A DNA stretch of 64,000 bases. It comes from Owenia fusiformis. Its lineage: Eukaryota; Annelida; Polychaeta; Sabellida; Oweniidae. Below are positions 33,758 through 46,679 of the stretch, piece after piece. Position 1 is the stretch's first letter; every line of letters starts with the position of its first letter. A program made the translations under genes and the position numbers. The notes under the pieces were generated by a model that saw only the letters and a list, made by a program, of their open reading frames with translations, was not told the DNA's origin and did not search any database. The DNA lies in the NCBI GenBank assembly GCA_903813345.2, contig CAIIXF020000002.1, positions 2,394,001 to 2,458,000 on the forward strand, written 5' to 3'.

Positions 33758-35575
33758 TAGATAGGGTTTGTAGAAAAAACCGGGTACTGGGTAGTAAATC
33801 CTCCATGATGGGTTCAAACTTGGTACCCGGTCGAAAAAAACGGGTACCCAAAAAACGAAATATAATATACAACATAATTAGATCATTAGAAAACGTGTAA
33901 GATTTGTTTTGAATTATAGAAATGTGTGTTACTTCCTTCAAAATTGAGCTAGAAGCTTCAAATAAAAAGCATTTTAAGGCTCTTTTCTTCCTCTATCATC
34001 ATGGTCATATTTCCATTGGTAATGAAGGGGGGGGGGGGGGGGGGTGCGATCGCACCCCCTCCTGGCTACGCCAATGACATTGTAAGACGATTTGAAAAAC
34101 AAGACAAATCAATCTTACTCTATTTTCAATACTTCGTATGTTGGTACATGAATTGTTTTGATTATGATTTAAACCTGTAAATAGCTATCGTTGCTTTAGC
34201 AGAGAGGTGACGTGTGTGAATTTAAATGATGCAACGTGTAAGATTTTGATTATTAATCATAATTTAAGTTATCCCAATTTTCGACAAAATGTCCACTGAA
34301 TTGTAAATTGTTATGTCTTACAATGTCATAGGCGTAGCCAGGAGAGGGTGCGATGGTGCGATCGCATCCCCCCCCATAACCAATGAAAATATGGCCACGA
34401 CGATAGAGGAAGAAAAGAGCCTTAAAATATGCTTTTTATTTGAAGCTTCTAGCTCAATTTTGAAGGATGTTACATACATTTTTGTAAATTCAAAACAAAT
34501 CTTACACGTTTTCTCATAATACACGTCGCACGAAACTGGGGACAATTAGAGTAACATTATGGCGTCAAAATACAAAACAATACAATGGGCAGTATAGGGC
34601 GCAATCAGCATTATAACGTCAAAAACGACAAGCGTTACATTTTGTCAATTTTAGTCAACCTAGAAATAAGATGCTTTCTTCTTATTCAATCCTGGTAAAA
34701 TTCACAGAGCAACAAGATCTCGAGGACAATATTTCTAAAATGTTTTTGATTTTTGAAAAACGGTCAGGAAATCCAATCAGGGCGTTAGCAAAAATTGATA
34801 TGTATGAGATTTGTGGTAAAAAATCGATGCGTTACATTTTTTCAAGTCTCTAAAAACAACTCTTATTTTCTTATTATTTGAAGAATAAAGAAATCGGTTA
34901 TTGTTTTGTAAATTTCCCCATGACAATATTGTGCAGTTAAATTTTTTTTGAAATCAGACCTAAATTAGAAGGTTAAATAAAGGTAAACTTATTGCTTGTC
35001 TCCTTCGCCTTCAAAACCTTACACAATTTTGAAAACTTTAAAAGCGTTCATATAAGACGATTTGAACTGTAGCCGCTAGGCAATTGTGACGTCATAAAAG
35101 CACATGTTTCAATGAATAAAATGTGAAATTTTAGTAAAATTCTGATCAGTATTTCAAAAGTTATCCCGAATTCAACGAACCGTGTAAGCATGGAATGTTA
35201 CGTCTTACAGCGTATTTGACGATGTCGGAGTACATTTAACTTTAAAAATATGGTAGATCTCATCAAACTTTTCAAGGAAAAATGATTTCAGTGAAATGCG
35301 AATAAAAAATACTTCAAATTGATATATAATGCACATAGTTAGCTTTTTAAATAAGGCAGATATTAACGCTTGGAGCTGAGATTAGCCCGTATTTCCCGAA
35401 TTGTCCCCAGGTCCGTGCACGTCATATAATCTATTATGTTATATATTCGTATTTTTCGTTTTTTGGGTTCCCGTTTTTTTGACCGGGTACCGGGTACCAA
35501 GTTTGAACCCAGCATGGAGGATTTACTACCCGGTACCCGTGTTTTTCTACAAACCCTTTCTAGATATCAGCGTCC
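33758..35575. mobile_element. Nested inverted-repeat element inside the 2.95-kb insertion
   Basis: The outer arms 33758-33870 and about 35440-35575 are inverted copies (TAGGGTTTGTAGAAAAA, TAGTAAATCCTCCATG, GGTACCCGG). Inner arms 33893-34085 and 34318-34522 are a second inverted pair (GAAAACGTGTAAGATTTG, AAGCTTCTAGCTCAATTTTG on opposite strands, GGCGTAGCCAGGAG) around a 230-bp centre. A run of about 19 G lies at 34027-34045 next to TGCGATCGCACCCC. Confidence 0.75.
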
Positions 35576-36734
35576 ATTTATTGTAACTCGCGTTTGCTAA
35601 TATTTGCTCAGTTCTGAGATGAAGGCCACACGGGTAGTAAAAAGGCCAACGTTGGAACTATTTGTGACCTACATCCCTATTTTCGTAATTAAAATGAAAG
35701 TTGAACCTTTCCTTTTTATTTTGATACCAAACAACAGCATGCTAGGTACTTAAAATTAGGTAAACTTTACTCCTCAAAAGTGCAAAAACTTAGCTTCTTA
35801 TAAAAGATAAGATAATCACAATATAGGGGATTGCAACAATTTCGAAAATTCGCGGAGGTCAAAGCCACATTTGCGGGACTTCGCGGGACATTGCGGGACA
35901 CGCGAATTAGCCTAATTTTGATCAAATTCGCGGGATAATCCCGCCATTCGCGGGACACTTGACAGCTCTGGACTTAGGCAGTGTTCAAGGGCATATTGAT
36001 ATGGGCACAATCCAGAGACAAGGACACATTCTGGGGACATTGACAAAATCAATAGACATGGGCAATAATCCAGAGACTGAAGCTTGGAGCAGAGTTCAGT
36101 GGCAAATTGATATGGGCACAGTCCAGAGACAAGGACATATTCTGGGGACATTGACAAAATCAATAGACATGAGCAATGATCCAGAGACACAGTCAGCACC
36201 ATCTATCTATTAGTATCTAATATCATCTAATATAATAGAATGAAGTCCGGTAACTTAGAAAAAAACTGAAGATAAAAAATAAGGTAAAATATACACCAAC
36301 TCAGTGATTATGACCAAACAAAAACGGGAGTCAAAACCGGAAGGCAAAGAGTAACCGCACTTTCAGTCTAATATCTGAATATCTGAAGATTGATAGTGGT
36401 CACTGGGTCCAGAGACTTAGGCAGAGTTCAGGGGCATATTGATATGGGCACAATCCAGAGACAAGGACATATTCTGGTGATAATTGACAAAATCAATAGA
36501 CATAGGCAAAAATCAAGGACATATTCTGGGGAGAATTGACAAGGACAAATTCTGGATCACATAATCAGATTCCGAAGAACTATATTGTAGACATATGAAC
36601 ACAATCCAGGAGGATACAGTAGGTAGTATGTCTTGTCCACGTAATGGGTACAATCCAGAGACAAAGTCTATTCCGGGGAAATGTAGTCAGATTCCGAAGA
36701 AGTAGACATATGAACACAATCCAGGAGCATAGGC

Positions 36735-38235
36735 TCAATCCATGGATATGGACACAATCAAGGGACATGGACAAATGCCGGCGATGATACATGTAGAGAC
36801 ATAATTTAGCGGGATTGACACAGCTCTGAGATATGAACACAGGCCTTGAGCATAGACACAGCCCATGGATATGGACACAATCAAAGGACATGGACAAATG
36901 CCGGCGATGATACATGTAGAGACATAATTTAGCAGGGTTTGGCACAGCTCTGAGATATGAACACAGGCCTTGAGCATAGACACAGCCCATGGATATGGAC
37001 ACAATCAAGGGACATGGACAAATGCCGGCGATGATACATGTAGAGACATAATTTAGCGGGATTGACACAGCACAGAGATATGAACACAGGCCTTGAGCAT
37101 AGACACAGCCCATGGATATGGACACAATCAAGGGACATGGACAAATGCCGGCGATGATACATGTAGAGACATAATTTAGCGGGATTGACACAGCTCTGAG
37201 ATATGAACACAAGCCTCGAGCATAGACACAGCCCATGGATATGGACACAATCAAGGGACATGGACAAATGCCGGCGATGATACATGTAGAGACATAATTT
37301 AGCGGGATTGACACAGCACAGAGATATGAACACAGGCCTTGAGCATAGACACAGCCCATGGATATGGACACAATCAAGGGACATGGACAAATGCCGGCGA
37401 TGATACATGTAGAGACATAATTTAGCGGGATTGGCACAGCTCTGAGATATGAACACAGGCCTTGAGCATAGACACAGCCCATGGATATGGACACAATCAA
37501 GGGACATGGACAAATGCCGGCGATGATACATGTAGAGACATAATTTAGCGGGATTGACACAGCTCTGAGATATGAACACAAGCCTCGAGCATAGACACAG
37601 CCCATGGATATGGACACAATCAAGGGACATGGACAAATGCCGGCGATGATACATGTAGAGACATAATTTAGCGGGATTGACACAGCTCTGAGATATGAAC
37701 ACAAGCCTCAAGCATAGACACAGCCCATGGATATGGACACAATCAAGGGACATGGACAAATGCCGGCGATGATACATGTAGAGACATAATTTAGCGGGAT
37801 TGACACAGCTCTGAGATATGAACACAAGCCTCGAGCATAGACACAGCCCATGGATATGGACACAATCAAGGGACATGGACAAATGCCGGCGATGATACAT
37901 GTAGAGACATAATTTAGCGGGATTGACACAGCTCTGAGATATGAACACAAGCCTCGAGCATAGACACAGCCCATGGATATGGACACAATCAAGGGACATG
38001 GACAAATGCCGGCGATGATACATGTAGAGACATAATTTAGCGGGATTGACACAGCTCTGAGATATGAACACAGGCCTTGAGCATAGACACCGCCCGTGGA
38101 TATGGACACAATCAAGGGACATGGACAAATGCCGGCGTTGATACATGTAGAGACATACTTTTGCGGGATTGGCACAGCTCTGAGATATGAACACAAGCCT
38201 CGAGCATAGACACAACCCATGGATATGGACACAAT
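36735..38235 (-). repeat. 123-bp minisatellite, about 12 units
   Basis: The unit contains (+ strand) CCATGGATATGGACACAATC, GGACATGGACAAATGCCGG and GAGACATAATTTAGCGGG, repeated every 123 bp (41 codons). The words GATATGGACACAATC and GGACA resemble GATATGGGCACAATCCAGAG of the 105-bp unit, so the two arrays are probably related. Two - strand frames are open across most of it (36929-38290, 453 codons; 36580-37704, 374 codons, continued at 37708-38232). Cys-rich 41-residue repeats result. Simultaneous openness of two frames argues against translation. Confidence 0.92.
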
Positions 38236-38880
38236 AACAGTGGCGTAGCCAGCAATTGGTGGCCAGGGGTTCGATTTTTATGTTATCCACAAATCTCCCC
38301 CTTCATTTGTGTACCTCTCATGAAAGCATTTTTTTGTATTCGTCTATATACAATATACAATTCATTCTTTAGAGTTCATTTGAGATATGTCAAATTCTGA
38401 AACATGCAATTCCCACACTTTTAGCTGATTTTTAAAAAGATTCCAAATCAAAGGTTTTTTGCCTTTACATTTTGTTATAGAGGAATTAATAATGACCTCA
38501 TGAACTTGTACTGAATGCTAGTATATTCAATAGCAAATGTTTTGTAAGAATGTAATACTTATTTAATCATGTCGCACAGTGACAGATGACAAATAGTTTT
38601 GTATTAATGGAATGGAATATAGTCTGAAATTCCAGAGACCAAATTGAAATAATAATATATCCACTGTGCTCTGTAGGCTCTTACATTCATTTCTTTTAAA
38701 TTTCAATGCCTTGCAACAAAGAACAACTAATGCTGAAAAACCTATTTGTTCTTTCTTTGAATTTAAAATAAAAAATAAAACATTCCATTCTCTATTACCG
38801 TTCCGCTGTTTTTTATCATAAATGACGAGAATCGTGAACGTTTTGAGAAATGAAAAGATGAACTTGTGAATCATTATAAA
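38231..38880. other. Spacer with a GGCGTAGCC element fragment
   Basis: AACAGTGGCGTAGCCAGCAA at 38231 matches a word shared with 34062, 34328 and (inverted) 57052, suggesting the end of a dispersed SINE- or MITE-like family. The rest of this AT-rich stretch is unassigned. Confidence 0.5.
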
Positions 38881-38883
38881 CTA

Positions 38884-40067
38884 CAGTAGAACCTGTATTT
38901 CTGAACACCTGGCCAATCCAAACACCTTCCAATTTGAACACTTTTTTTCGGTCCCAATTTTTCCTCCCATTGACTCCCATGTTAAATAAACCTTGAAATC
39001 TGAACTCCTCCTAATCTGAACAGTGAACAAACAGATATGAAAAAGTGACCTATCTAATCCGAACATTTTTTATCAGAAATCAAATGTCTGGACATTTCAA
39101 TAATAGCCACATATTGAGTCAGTGTTATAGTTGTTATTTATCTTTCAATATACAATGAACCAATATTGTCCTTATTAATTTATTTAGTCTCAGTAACATC
39201 CCTTATTTGTGGAAGACAACAGGATGATTTGGAAAGGTGTGAATACGGGAGTTAATTGCTTTATCCTATTAGAAAAGAACTGAATGTTTTAAGTTTGGAT
39301 TAAGAAAAAGTTGTGAATCGAGAAGATAATTGATTTATCATTATTGGAAATTACCTGGATGTTTTTGATTTGGTTTAAGAGAAAGGTGAGAATCTGGGAG
39401 ATAATTGGTTTATCCTTATTGTAAATTAACTGGATGTTTTTGATTTAGATTATGAACAGGTCTTAGATGTTTTATATCCCACGGGTCTGTTATGATAGCT
39501 AAGCTTCAATCAGTAAATGTTTTATATTATCACAAAGACAACACAGACAAATTTGCAGACACGATTATATCAGGAGAAAGAGAAAAAATTCAACTTTGTA
39601 ATATCCTATCACTAAAATGCCTCCTAAAAAGGTATACATTTGACATCCTGAATGCCCTTGATATTTTGGAGGATTATACATCATCTCGAATGAACACTCA
39701 TGAACAAATCTTTTTACTAGAAGAGTATACTCAAATATTGCTAATGCTAAAAGTGCCAAAAAACAAACATCAATAAAGGACTTTCAAGCAAATGTAAAGC
39801 AGTGCTTAGAACCATAATATGGTATAGGTCATTTGAGAAGCATATTAAGATTTCATACGAGACTATCATATACGTATACAGTGTATTACAAAGTTTTTGC
39901 CAAAATATAAGTATTTTTACTAAAATAATGAAATTGTTTAAAAAGTAAATAAAGCATAGCATATAGGCTATAGGCCTATTGTAGAATAAACTCATCAACA
40001 ACATTGTATTGTAACTATAACGCTTTTGGCTGGTCCCATGGGTGTTCGGATTAGACAGGTTTTACTG
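38884..40067 (+). mobile_element. Decayed pogo/Tigger-type element
   Basis: The inverted ends CAGTAGAACCTGTATTTCTG (38884) and CAGTAAAACCTGTCTAATCC (reverse complement of 40048-40067) are flanked by TA on both sides (38882-38883, 40068-40069). A 94-codon open frame at 39492-39776 ends in a region (TFDILNALDILEDY... EQIFLLEEYTQIL) that resembles the C-terminal tail of pogo/Tigger DDE transposases. No catalytic DDE block remains in frame. An 80-bp tandem repeat lies at about 39290-39460 (CTGGATGTTTTTGATTT). Confidence 0.72.
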
Positions 40068-40069
40068 TA

Positions 40070-41680
40070 TAATTCGTTTTTGAGAAATGAACATTTATTA
40101 TATTATTAAAGAATGCTGTCAAATCCATTTTAGACACACGATTTGAAACTCGTGCAAGAATAATACTCTCGTCTTTCTGGCAACTACACTCCCCTTTTTA
40201 TGTTTGAATTTTTATTTACATAACCTGCGAGTAAAATACTTATAATATTGATGGAAATGTAACTTGACCTCATTTCCAACGCCACAAATTTTCCCAATTA
40301 TTTTTCTTCTATTTGATGAATTTTTGAAAATCGTCATTCCCATGTAAACTAAGGGGAACGAATGGGCTTTATATTTAGTTAGTAGATTAGATTCAACCGC
40401 AGACCATCTTTAATTAGGTCTTTGAAGTTTAAAAATCCCGATAATCCGGTGGCGATTATCAGTGGATCAGTTTATTTAGAAAATAAAAAGTGATTATTAG
40501 GAAACAATGCATATTGGTACACTACGTGACTTTTTAATATTTTTTATTGTGAACTTTTCCCCTTAACTGTGACAATAAAATACTCATTCGAAATAATAAA
40601 CCTAGACTTATTTGATATAATCCTTCTTATGCCTTTGCTTTCCTTCCAGAAAGATGACTGCATCTGGCTTTTTTAATGGACAGAACTTTCCACTGCACGT
40701 AATATGGGTACTTTTTAGCTTACACTTGTATTTAGTACCAGAGACATACTCACCTAATTGCCGCCTTTAATCCATTGCTAAACATATATAATTAATGACA
40801 TTAAAACGATCAACTAAAGTTTGATATTCGCGAAAATAAAGCGTATACTAAATGCACTGAAACAGCAACAATTTAAACTTAAAATAATTTCCAAGATAAA
40901 CGTGCATCTGAAAAGAAAACTGATTTTTTCTCTTGGGTTTATTTTTCCTTAAAAGGCGATGGATAATAAATACCCATTCGATCAAATGCTTATGTTTATA
41001 AATGATACATGCATGTATGCTTTGAATAGTGACTAATTTCAAAATGTTTCTATTATTTAATATTTGCTTTTGAGGACTTATCAGCTCCGTGGACTTAGCA
41101 AGATTTTTTGTTTGAAATAAAACAAAACGGAGGTGCACAGATTTGAAAGAAAATGTGTTTTCATCAGTATTAAGACAGTTGGTTTATTTCACCGTTGATG
41201 GAGCAGCTTTTAGACAATCCCACCCCGTGCCTAAGGTTGCCAAACTTTTGGAGAGAAGTGTAACTTTTAATATTTTGATCCACTGGTCATATAAATTGAA
41301 TATATGTTTCTGGTTATTGCAATGATTTTTTCCACACATATTTTTGGGGGGAAATCCCGACCGGGGTTCGTCCGAACCCATCGAACCCCCGGTCCCTACG
41401 GCTATGCAATAAAGGGACATAGACATGAGAATGAATTTAAAGAATTACATTTCTTACCATTGAAAGGAGTTTTTAAATATTGAGACAGTTTAAAGTATAT
41501 TTCATATAATCTAACAGTGTATGAAAATCAATAAAATTAGGTTGAACCGAGTACATCGGCCTTCTGTTACCATAGCAACCGTTATTCAGTAACCAATCAT
41601 AGTTGAGATACAATGTTTAACCAATATTTGCACAAATGTATGTTCTATAGATGTACTAAATATCAAGAAATAATTCCTCA
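40070..41680. other. Unassigned AT-rich intergenic stretch
   Basis: No convincing gene. Short open frames (40848-41138, 41143-41325) match nothing I recognise. A GC-rich inverted piece near 41355-41400 (CCGACCGGGG / CCCCCGGTCC) may be the end of an unknown element. Confidence 0.5.
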
Positions 41681-41682
41681 AA

Positions 41683-42330
41683 ATGATAAAGTTAGAGATA
41701 GATAAAAAGAACTTTTTGACTGACCCAAGTATAACACGTGAAAATATAAAAGTAGTTTCAAGTTTTACAGTCGAGGTATATGATTTTGACGATTGGCCGA
41801 ATGGAGAGGTCTGCAGTTGTTTTGTTAGTCCGAAGAAACTAATAATACCTCATATAGAAGACAATCATCAATCATGGCTTCATTTCACAATCTTTTCTCC
41901 GAACCACGCAAGCAATGCTTTTTTAAAAAATCTGAAGACAGTGCTGGTGGGGGAGGTACTCCCATACATGTATATTGGCTACATGTACAGGGTGTCCAGG
42001 GAGTATTTACACTGAGGTACTAACAAATTAATAGGTACTGTTGACCGCTACTTTTTTGAATTTTGATAAAAAAATTATTTTGACTTTACTCGACGAAAAC
42101 ACATTAGCTACCTGCACTGTCTCCGGGGGGGGGGGGTACTGGTCAAACTGTTGTACAAGACCTTCGGTCTCTGTCAACAGTAGTTTCTCGGTTTACAGAC
42201 TCGGTATACAATTTTGCCGGTTGACCTCTGGAGAGGTCAACAATTGTATACAGTAGTAGCGGTCAACAGTACATAATGTTGACCGCAAATCAACCAATCA
42301 GAATTGAGTATTTCAATTGAGGTACTATAC
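41683..42330 (+). repeat. Dispersed repeat family 3, copy A
   Basis: It shares long blocks with 58955-59530: 41750-42050 matches the reverse complement of about 58960-59405, and 42150-42255 matches 59425-59518 directly (GGTTTACAGACTCGGTATAC, GGTTGACCTCTGGAGAGGTC). The 110-codon open frame at 41683-42015 is largely repeat sequence and is therefore not called a gene. A G run of about 12 lies at 42125. Confidence 0.75.
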
Positions 42331-42649
42331 CGATATATGCAGTAATCAGGGTTTCTCTTAACCGCAAACAAAACATAACTTTGTTTTTTTGGATATCAGC
42401 AGCCCTCCTATCTTTTGTTTCATTGCAAGGCATTCTACCATTTACAGGTGACATCCAGGTTAAGATGAATATTGTACTTTATTGTTTATTTATATAAGGG
42501 GACATCTAATGCTTACAGCGCTTTGCCCCTTGTAATTGTATCTAAATGACTTGTGCTTACAATAAATATGAAAGATGATAAAAAAACGTTGTTTTTGACA
42601 AAAAATCATCATTCAAGTTGTTTTTAAGAAATAATAAGGAATTTCCAAT

Positions 42650-42868
42650 TGAGCCTCAGCACGGCAAACCCGGTTTTATCACAAAATGTGCGACACAGAG
42701 GCAAGAATGTGCCCAAGATTAAGAGGAAATGCACTAAATTCAAATCTGTCTTTTTGGTAGCTGCAATGGCAAATTGTTAAGACGAAAACCATGGCTCATT
42801 TGAAAGGTCTCTTTGTGCTCTTTAAAATCAAAATATTGAAAAACCTGTGATACGACCTCCTCTCCTTT
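42650..42868 (+). repeat. Inverted repeat pair A, left arm
   Basis: Matches the reverse complement of 46155-46412 imperfectly: shared words include GTGCCCAAGATTAAGAGGAAA, CTCATTTGAAAGGTCTC and CCGGTTTTATCAC. The arms could bound one 3.7-kb element or be two separate insertions of one family in opposite orientation. Confidence 0.75.
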
Positions 42869-43205
42869 CATATATCGCATAGTCATGATAACCAGTTGAA
42901 TGGAGGTGGTGTGAAAAATATCTGAACTGTTCTAATTATTGTACTTGTAATGTTTGAATAGAGAAATAACAAAAATAAAAATAAAAAATGATAACCAGTT
43001 GTATTGACATCAAAATAACACACATTAGGTATAGTTGATATCAACACACAAGGCGCAGGTTTAGTAAGTATAAAATAATTTGTATACTGGACCATAATCT
43101 AGTACCCTCTGTAATGAAAAAAGGTGCACATGGTCCCTTCTCAATTATGTATTTTCTTATTTTTCGTTATTATCATATCAAACATTCAGAGGTATAACAT
43201 ATATA

Positions 43206-44660
43206 GGGTGTCTGGAAAGTAAAGATGTACATAGGCTCTAATTTCAAAAGATTTACCTGTTTCTTCAAAATGAAAAAGTTATGGTTGTCATGGTAACAGG
43301 AGTCATGGGTATGTGGAGCAGTGTCACGAGTGTGTTTTATAATTTTTTTCTGCTCATATCATAAGGGTTAATTTTTGGCTTTATATAACAAGCAAACATC
43401 CTCAATCAGGTCAGATCCTTAAAACAGACACCCAGCTTTCAAATGGTGCATACGAACCTAAGGACAAATAGCGAAATTCGTTGACCCTACTTTGCTCTAT
43501 TAAATAGCGCCCTGTTTATTTTCTAAAGGGGAAAATAGTTGTATTTTTGTTTATTCACGGCGAATAAGTCGTTATCAATGGCTCGTTGTTTTCTACATTT
43601 CGATCGTAAACTTGTTTCCTTTATAAAAGCCTTGGTACTAAGAGTTGGGGTGAATTCAAAGTGATCTATCTCAACATGTATCGTCTTGCTTTGGACATAG
43701 ATGGTCCAAAAAAGAAGACATGATGGTCTCAACGTTGGAACTGTAAATTGCGTATGGTCGCCTGTGACGAAGTTTTTGTCTTTTATTTTCAAGGTTTTGT
43801 ATACACGATGGACAGAGGTAACGCGGCCCAGCCATACATGTCTGTCCAAAACGAGGCTGCGAAATAAAATGGCAGCTTTACGGAAGTCTGGAATGGTGAC
43901 AAGGAGGATTGGCTCCCAGGATCAAAACTCGATATTTTCCAACAATATAACGTCGAAATGTCGTTATTTTCTGAAAATATAACCGACTATAAATTCAAAA
44001 AACATTTAAAAAGATTCAAACGAGATCATTTCTCGTGAGTTTTGTTAATTTTGTTCGTTTGGAAATAAGACCAAAATTCACGATTCAAATGTTGAAGTGA
44101 ACAAGATGGCGGCTGTTTGAATTAGAATTTTGAATCACGGCGAAGCTCGCTATTATCTACAAGATTTACGAAAAAGAAAACCATGAAACTTTAAATAGAT
44201 TGTAGTTCTAGCTTTTTCAATCTGAATGACCGGTGATTTCAAATCAACTTAACTGAATGACAGGTGCCCCCAGTGTCATTACGATGTCATCATTCGTAAG
44301 AACTAAGGTCTGAAGTTCCTCAAGATATTACGTTTACACCATGATAACGCACCACCCCACATAGCATACCTCACACAAAATGTGATTGATTCCATCGGTT
44401 GTGGCAGTTTGCGATAATGTCATGTCACATGCACTGTATTTCCCAGACTTAACTGGCTGTGATTTCTATCGTTTTCCCATTGAAGAACAAATTATGAGGT
44501 ATCCACTTTGCGGACAGTAATGAGATTATTCGGGAATTCACATACCAATGTTACAAAGTAGGCAACGACACATCTTTCAGGACTGGGTGAAAAGGCATAA
44601 CAACTGCTTACAAAACGCTGGTTATTACTTTGAAGGATTAGAATTGATGGAAGAATAATA
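43206..44660 (+). mobile_element. Decayed mariner-type element with transposase remnant
   Basis: The left end AGGGTGTCTGGAAAGTAAAG at 43206 is related to the 9244 element, and AGTTATGGTTGTCATGGTAA follows as there. At 44334-44370 a frame reads LHHDNAPPHIAYLTQ, the mariner catalytic-Asp block. Downstream, in another frame, YFPDLTGCDFYRFP (44445-44490) matches the second catalytic-Asp block, and 44560-44640 reads RHIFQDWVKRHNNC then NAGYYFEG. The spacing of 118 nt between the two Asp codons shows a frameshift. No right end found. Non-functional. Confidence 0.78.
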
Positions 44661-45655
44661 ATGACAGTTGACTATAAACATTAATGAATATACTTAATGA
44701 AATAATACAACCTATTACAGTATGTCACATATAGAAGGTAGCTCAAGAAAAATAGGGTCGGGAAATCATAATTTGTGTTGACTATTATTTTACACTGGTC
44801 AATGCCTGAAAAGAATTCTTGGGGCTTTACATACCTTGAGGGGTTGTTCACTAATTGTGAAGCATGTTTTCAAAAACGTACCTATATTTCGAGGAAATAG
44901 AGGAGGAAGTGACTGAATTATCGGAATTTTGGTCTGTAATGCGTTTTAGCCTCGTTTTGAATAGTTACGTGTGGCTGGAACGCGTTATCACTATCCACCT
45001 TGTGTAAAGAGGCAAATATTCGACTGGTATCAATAGACGTACGGTATACAAATGAAAAATGGATTTGTGTTTTGAAAAGGACATGCGCATGTTGCATGAA
45101 TTAATGTGTCCCTGACCTGCTCCAAAATAATTTAAGTGTCATTGTCCGGTCTCCGTCACAAAAAATGAACATACCGTTTCAAAGTACTGATTTCCCTTAT
45201 TAAGAAAATATATTTCATTTTGATTGTAACGGGGGCTTTTTTCTCTAAACTGGGGTCAAACAAGGGTACATTCTAAAAACACTTTCTTTTATATATTTTC
45301 TAAACTTACCATATAACTACATCTCAAGTATGATATCAATTGATTTGGATAAAAGTTCAGTACTTTTGATGTTTTGGTGTCAACACATTTTAAGTAATAA
45401 AAAACACTGTTTATTGCTTGGAAAAAGGTAATATGACACGAATAAAAAGTACAGGGTGACTAAAATGTTAGCCAAATAAATATCTATGATGGCTTAAGAA
45501 TATGATGATATCCCCGTGTTAAGCCAATAGTGTATATCCCCATGTTAAGTCAATATACCCTTGCTCAAATCCTCATTTTTTAAGTCAGTAGTTGTTTTTT
45601 TGTGGCGGACACCCGGACAACCAACTCCTTATCTAGAGCTCTTAGAGAAATCAGA
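44661..45655. other. Unassigned intergenic stretch
   Basis: No gene recognised. A word TACAGGGTGACTAAAATG near 45450 may be a fragment of another mariner-type end. Confidence 0.45.
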
Positions 45656-45659
45656 TCAG

Positions 45660-45787
45660 GGACTATAGTACCCCCACAAGTTTTTGATAATAATTTTGAA
45701 TGATGCGTGATTTGAACACGCTAACATATACTTTTTGTTATTAAATTCAGCACACATAAACTAGAGACAATTTCCAACTTTGGATTT
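45660..45787 (+). repeat. Inverted repeat pair B, left arm
   Basis: Matches the reverse complement of about 46452-46582 (CCCCCACAAGTTTTTG; TAGAGACAATTTCCAAC). It interleaves with pair A rather than nesting, so the region has undergone more than one insertion or rearrangement. Confidence 0.65.
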
Positions 45788-46154
45788 TTTTGTTTTTTAT
45801 TTTACTTTAATAACAATAAAATACAAGCGACTGATCAAGGGTGTCATTAATGCGTTTAAACCAATTTGACGTCATAAATCAAAATTAAGAATCGCTGATT
45901 TTATTTACTAATCACTTATTTGTACAATAACCCATTGTCAAAATCGGCCTTTATGGTATTTTTGAATAGTCTATCTGTAGTCTGTCTATAAATAGGACAG
46001 GTCCATCAACAAGGTCTTATGTTAGAAATGTTATACTTGCCCTAGATATCTAGTTGTCCAGTTGTTGTCATGGTTGTCATCATAAATATATGCATTGAAG
46101 CAATGTAGCAATTTGGTAAAACATTGGCCACTCTGTAGTATTTTGAAATTGAGC

Positions 46155-46582
46155 CAGGCCACGGGTAAAGGGGTCTTATCACAGATTTTTTCAATATTCT
46201 GATTTTTTGTTTATTTTAGAAAGCACAAAGAGACCTTTCAAATGAGCCCTGGCTTATGTCTTAACTATTTTTCCTTGCATATATAGACCAGAAAGTCGGA
46301 TTTGAATTTAGCACATTTTCCTCTTAATCTTGGGCACATTTTTGGCTCTGTATTACAATTCTAATTTTTGTGATAAGACCGGTTTTCCTATGGCCAGGCT
46401 CAATAACTGCCATTTAATAAGCATTATCAAACATATGGGTCAATAAAAATTTCCAATGTTGGAAATCATCTCTAGTTAATGTGTCCTAATTCTAATAACA
46501 AAAAATAGCACAGGGTGAGCTATCTATTCAAATAACGAGTCAAAGATACTACCAGAAACTTGTGTGGGGTACTATATAAGTG
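46155..46582 (-). repeat. Right arms of inverted repeat pairs A and B
   Basis: 46155-46412 is the partner of 42650-42868 and 46452-46582 the partner of 45660-45787. No coding sequence seen. Confidence 0.7.
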
Positions 46583-46679
46583 TGGCACTGAATACACCAG
46601 GATACCTTAAATTAATCAGCAAACTATCTATACTATCTATTTGATGTTCGTTATGCTTCTTAGTCAAACAGAAAAGTGA

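Larger units (their letters stand above)
33024..35970. mobile_element. 2.95-kb element inserted in the 105-bp satellite, 6-bp target duplication
   Basis: GACTTA is directly repeated at 33018-33023 and 35971-35976, and intact satellite units read CCAGAGACTTAGGCAGAG, which is the empty site. The ends CAGTACTGTCAA and (reverse complement of the right end) CAGAGCTGTCAA match 10 of 12. Both ends then carry GCGGGACATT / TTCGCGGGA-type words (33050-33360, 35845-35960). The interior has nested inverted repeats. No transposase frame was seen. A 6-bp duplication does not point to one superfamily. Confidence 0.82.

Noticed and set aside
36929-38290. 453-codon - strand open frame as a repeat-protein gene
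   Set aside because: A second - strand frame is equally open over the same repeats; a 123-bp unit without stops explains it. Kept only as a finding to test.
41683-42015. 110-codon open frame as a gene
   Set aside because: Most of it is shared in inverted form with 59220-59400, so it belongs to a dispersed repeat.
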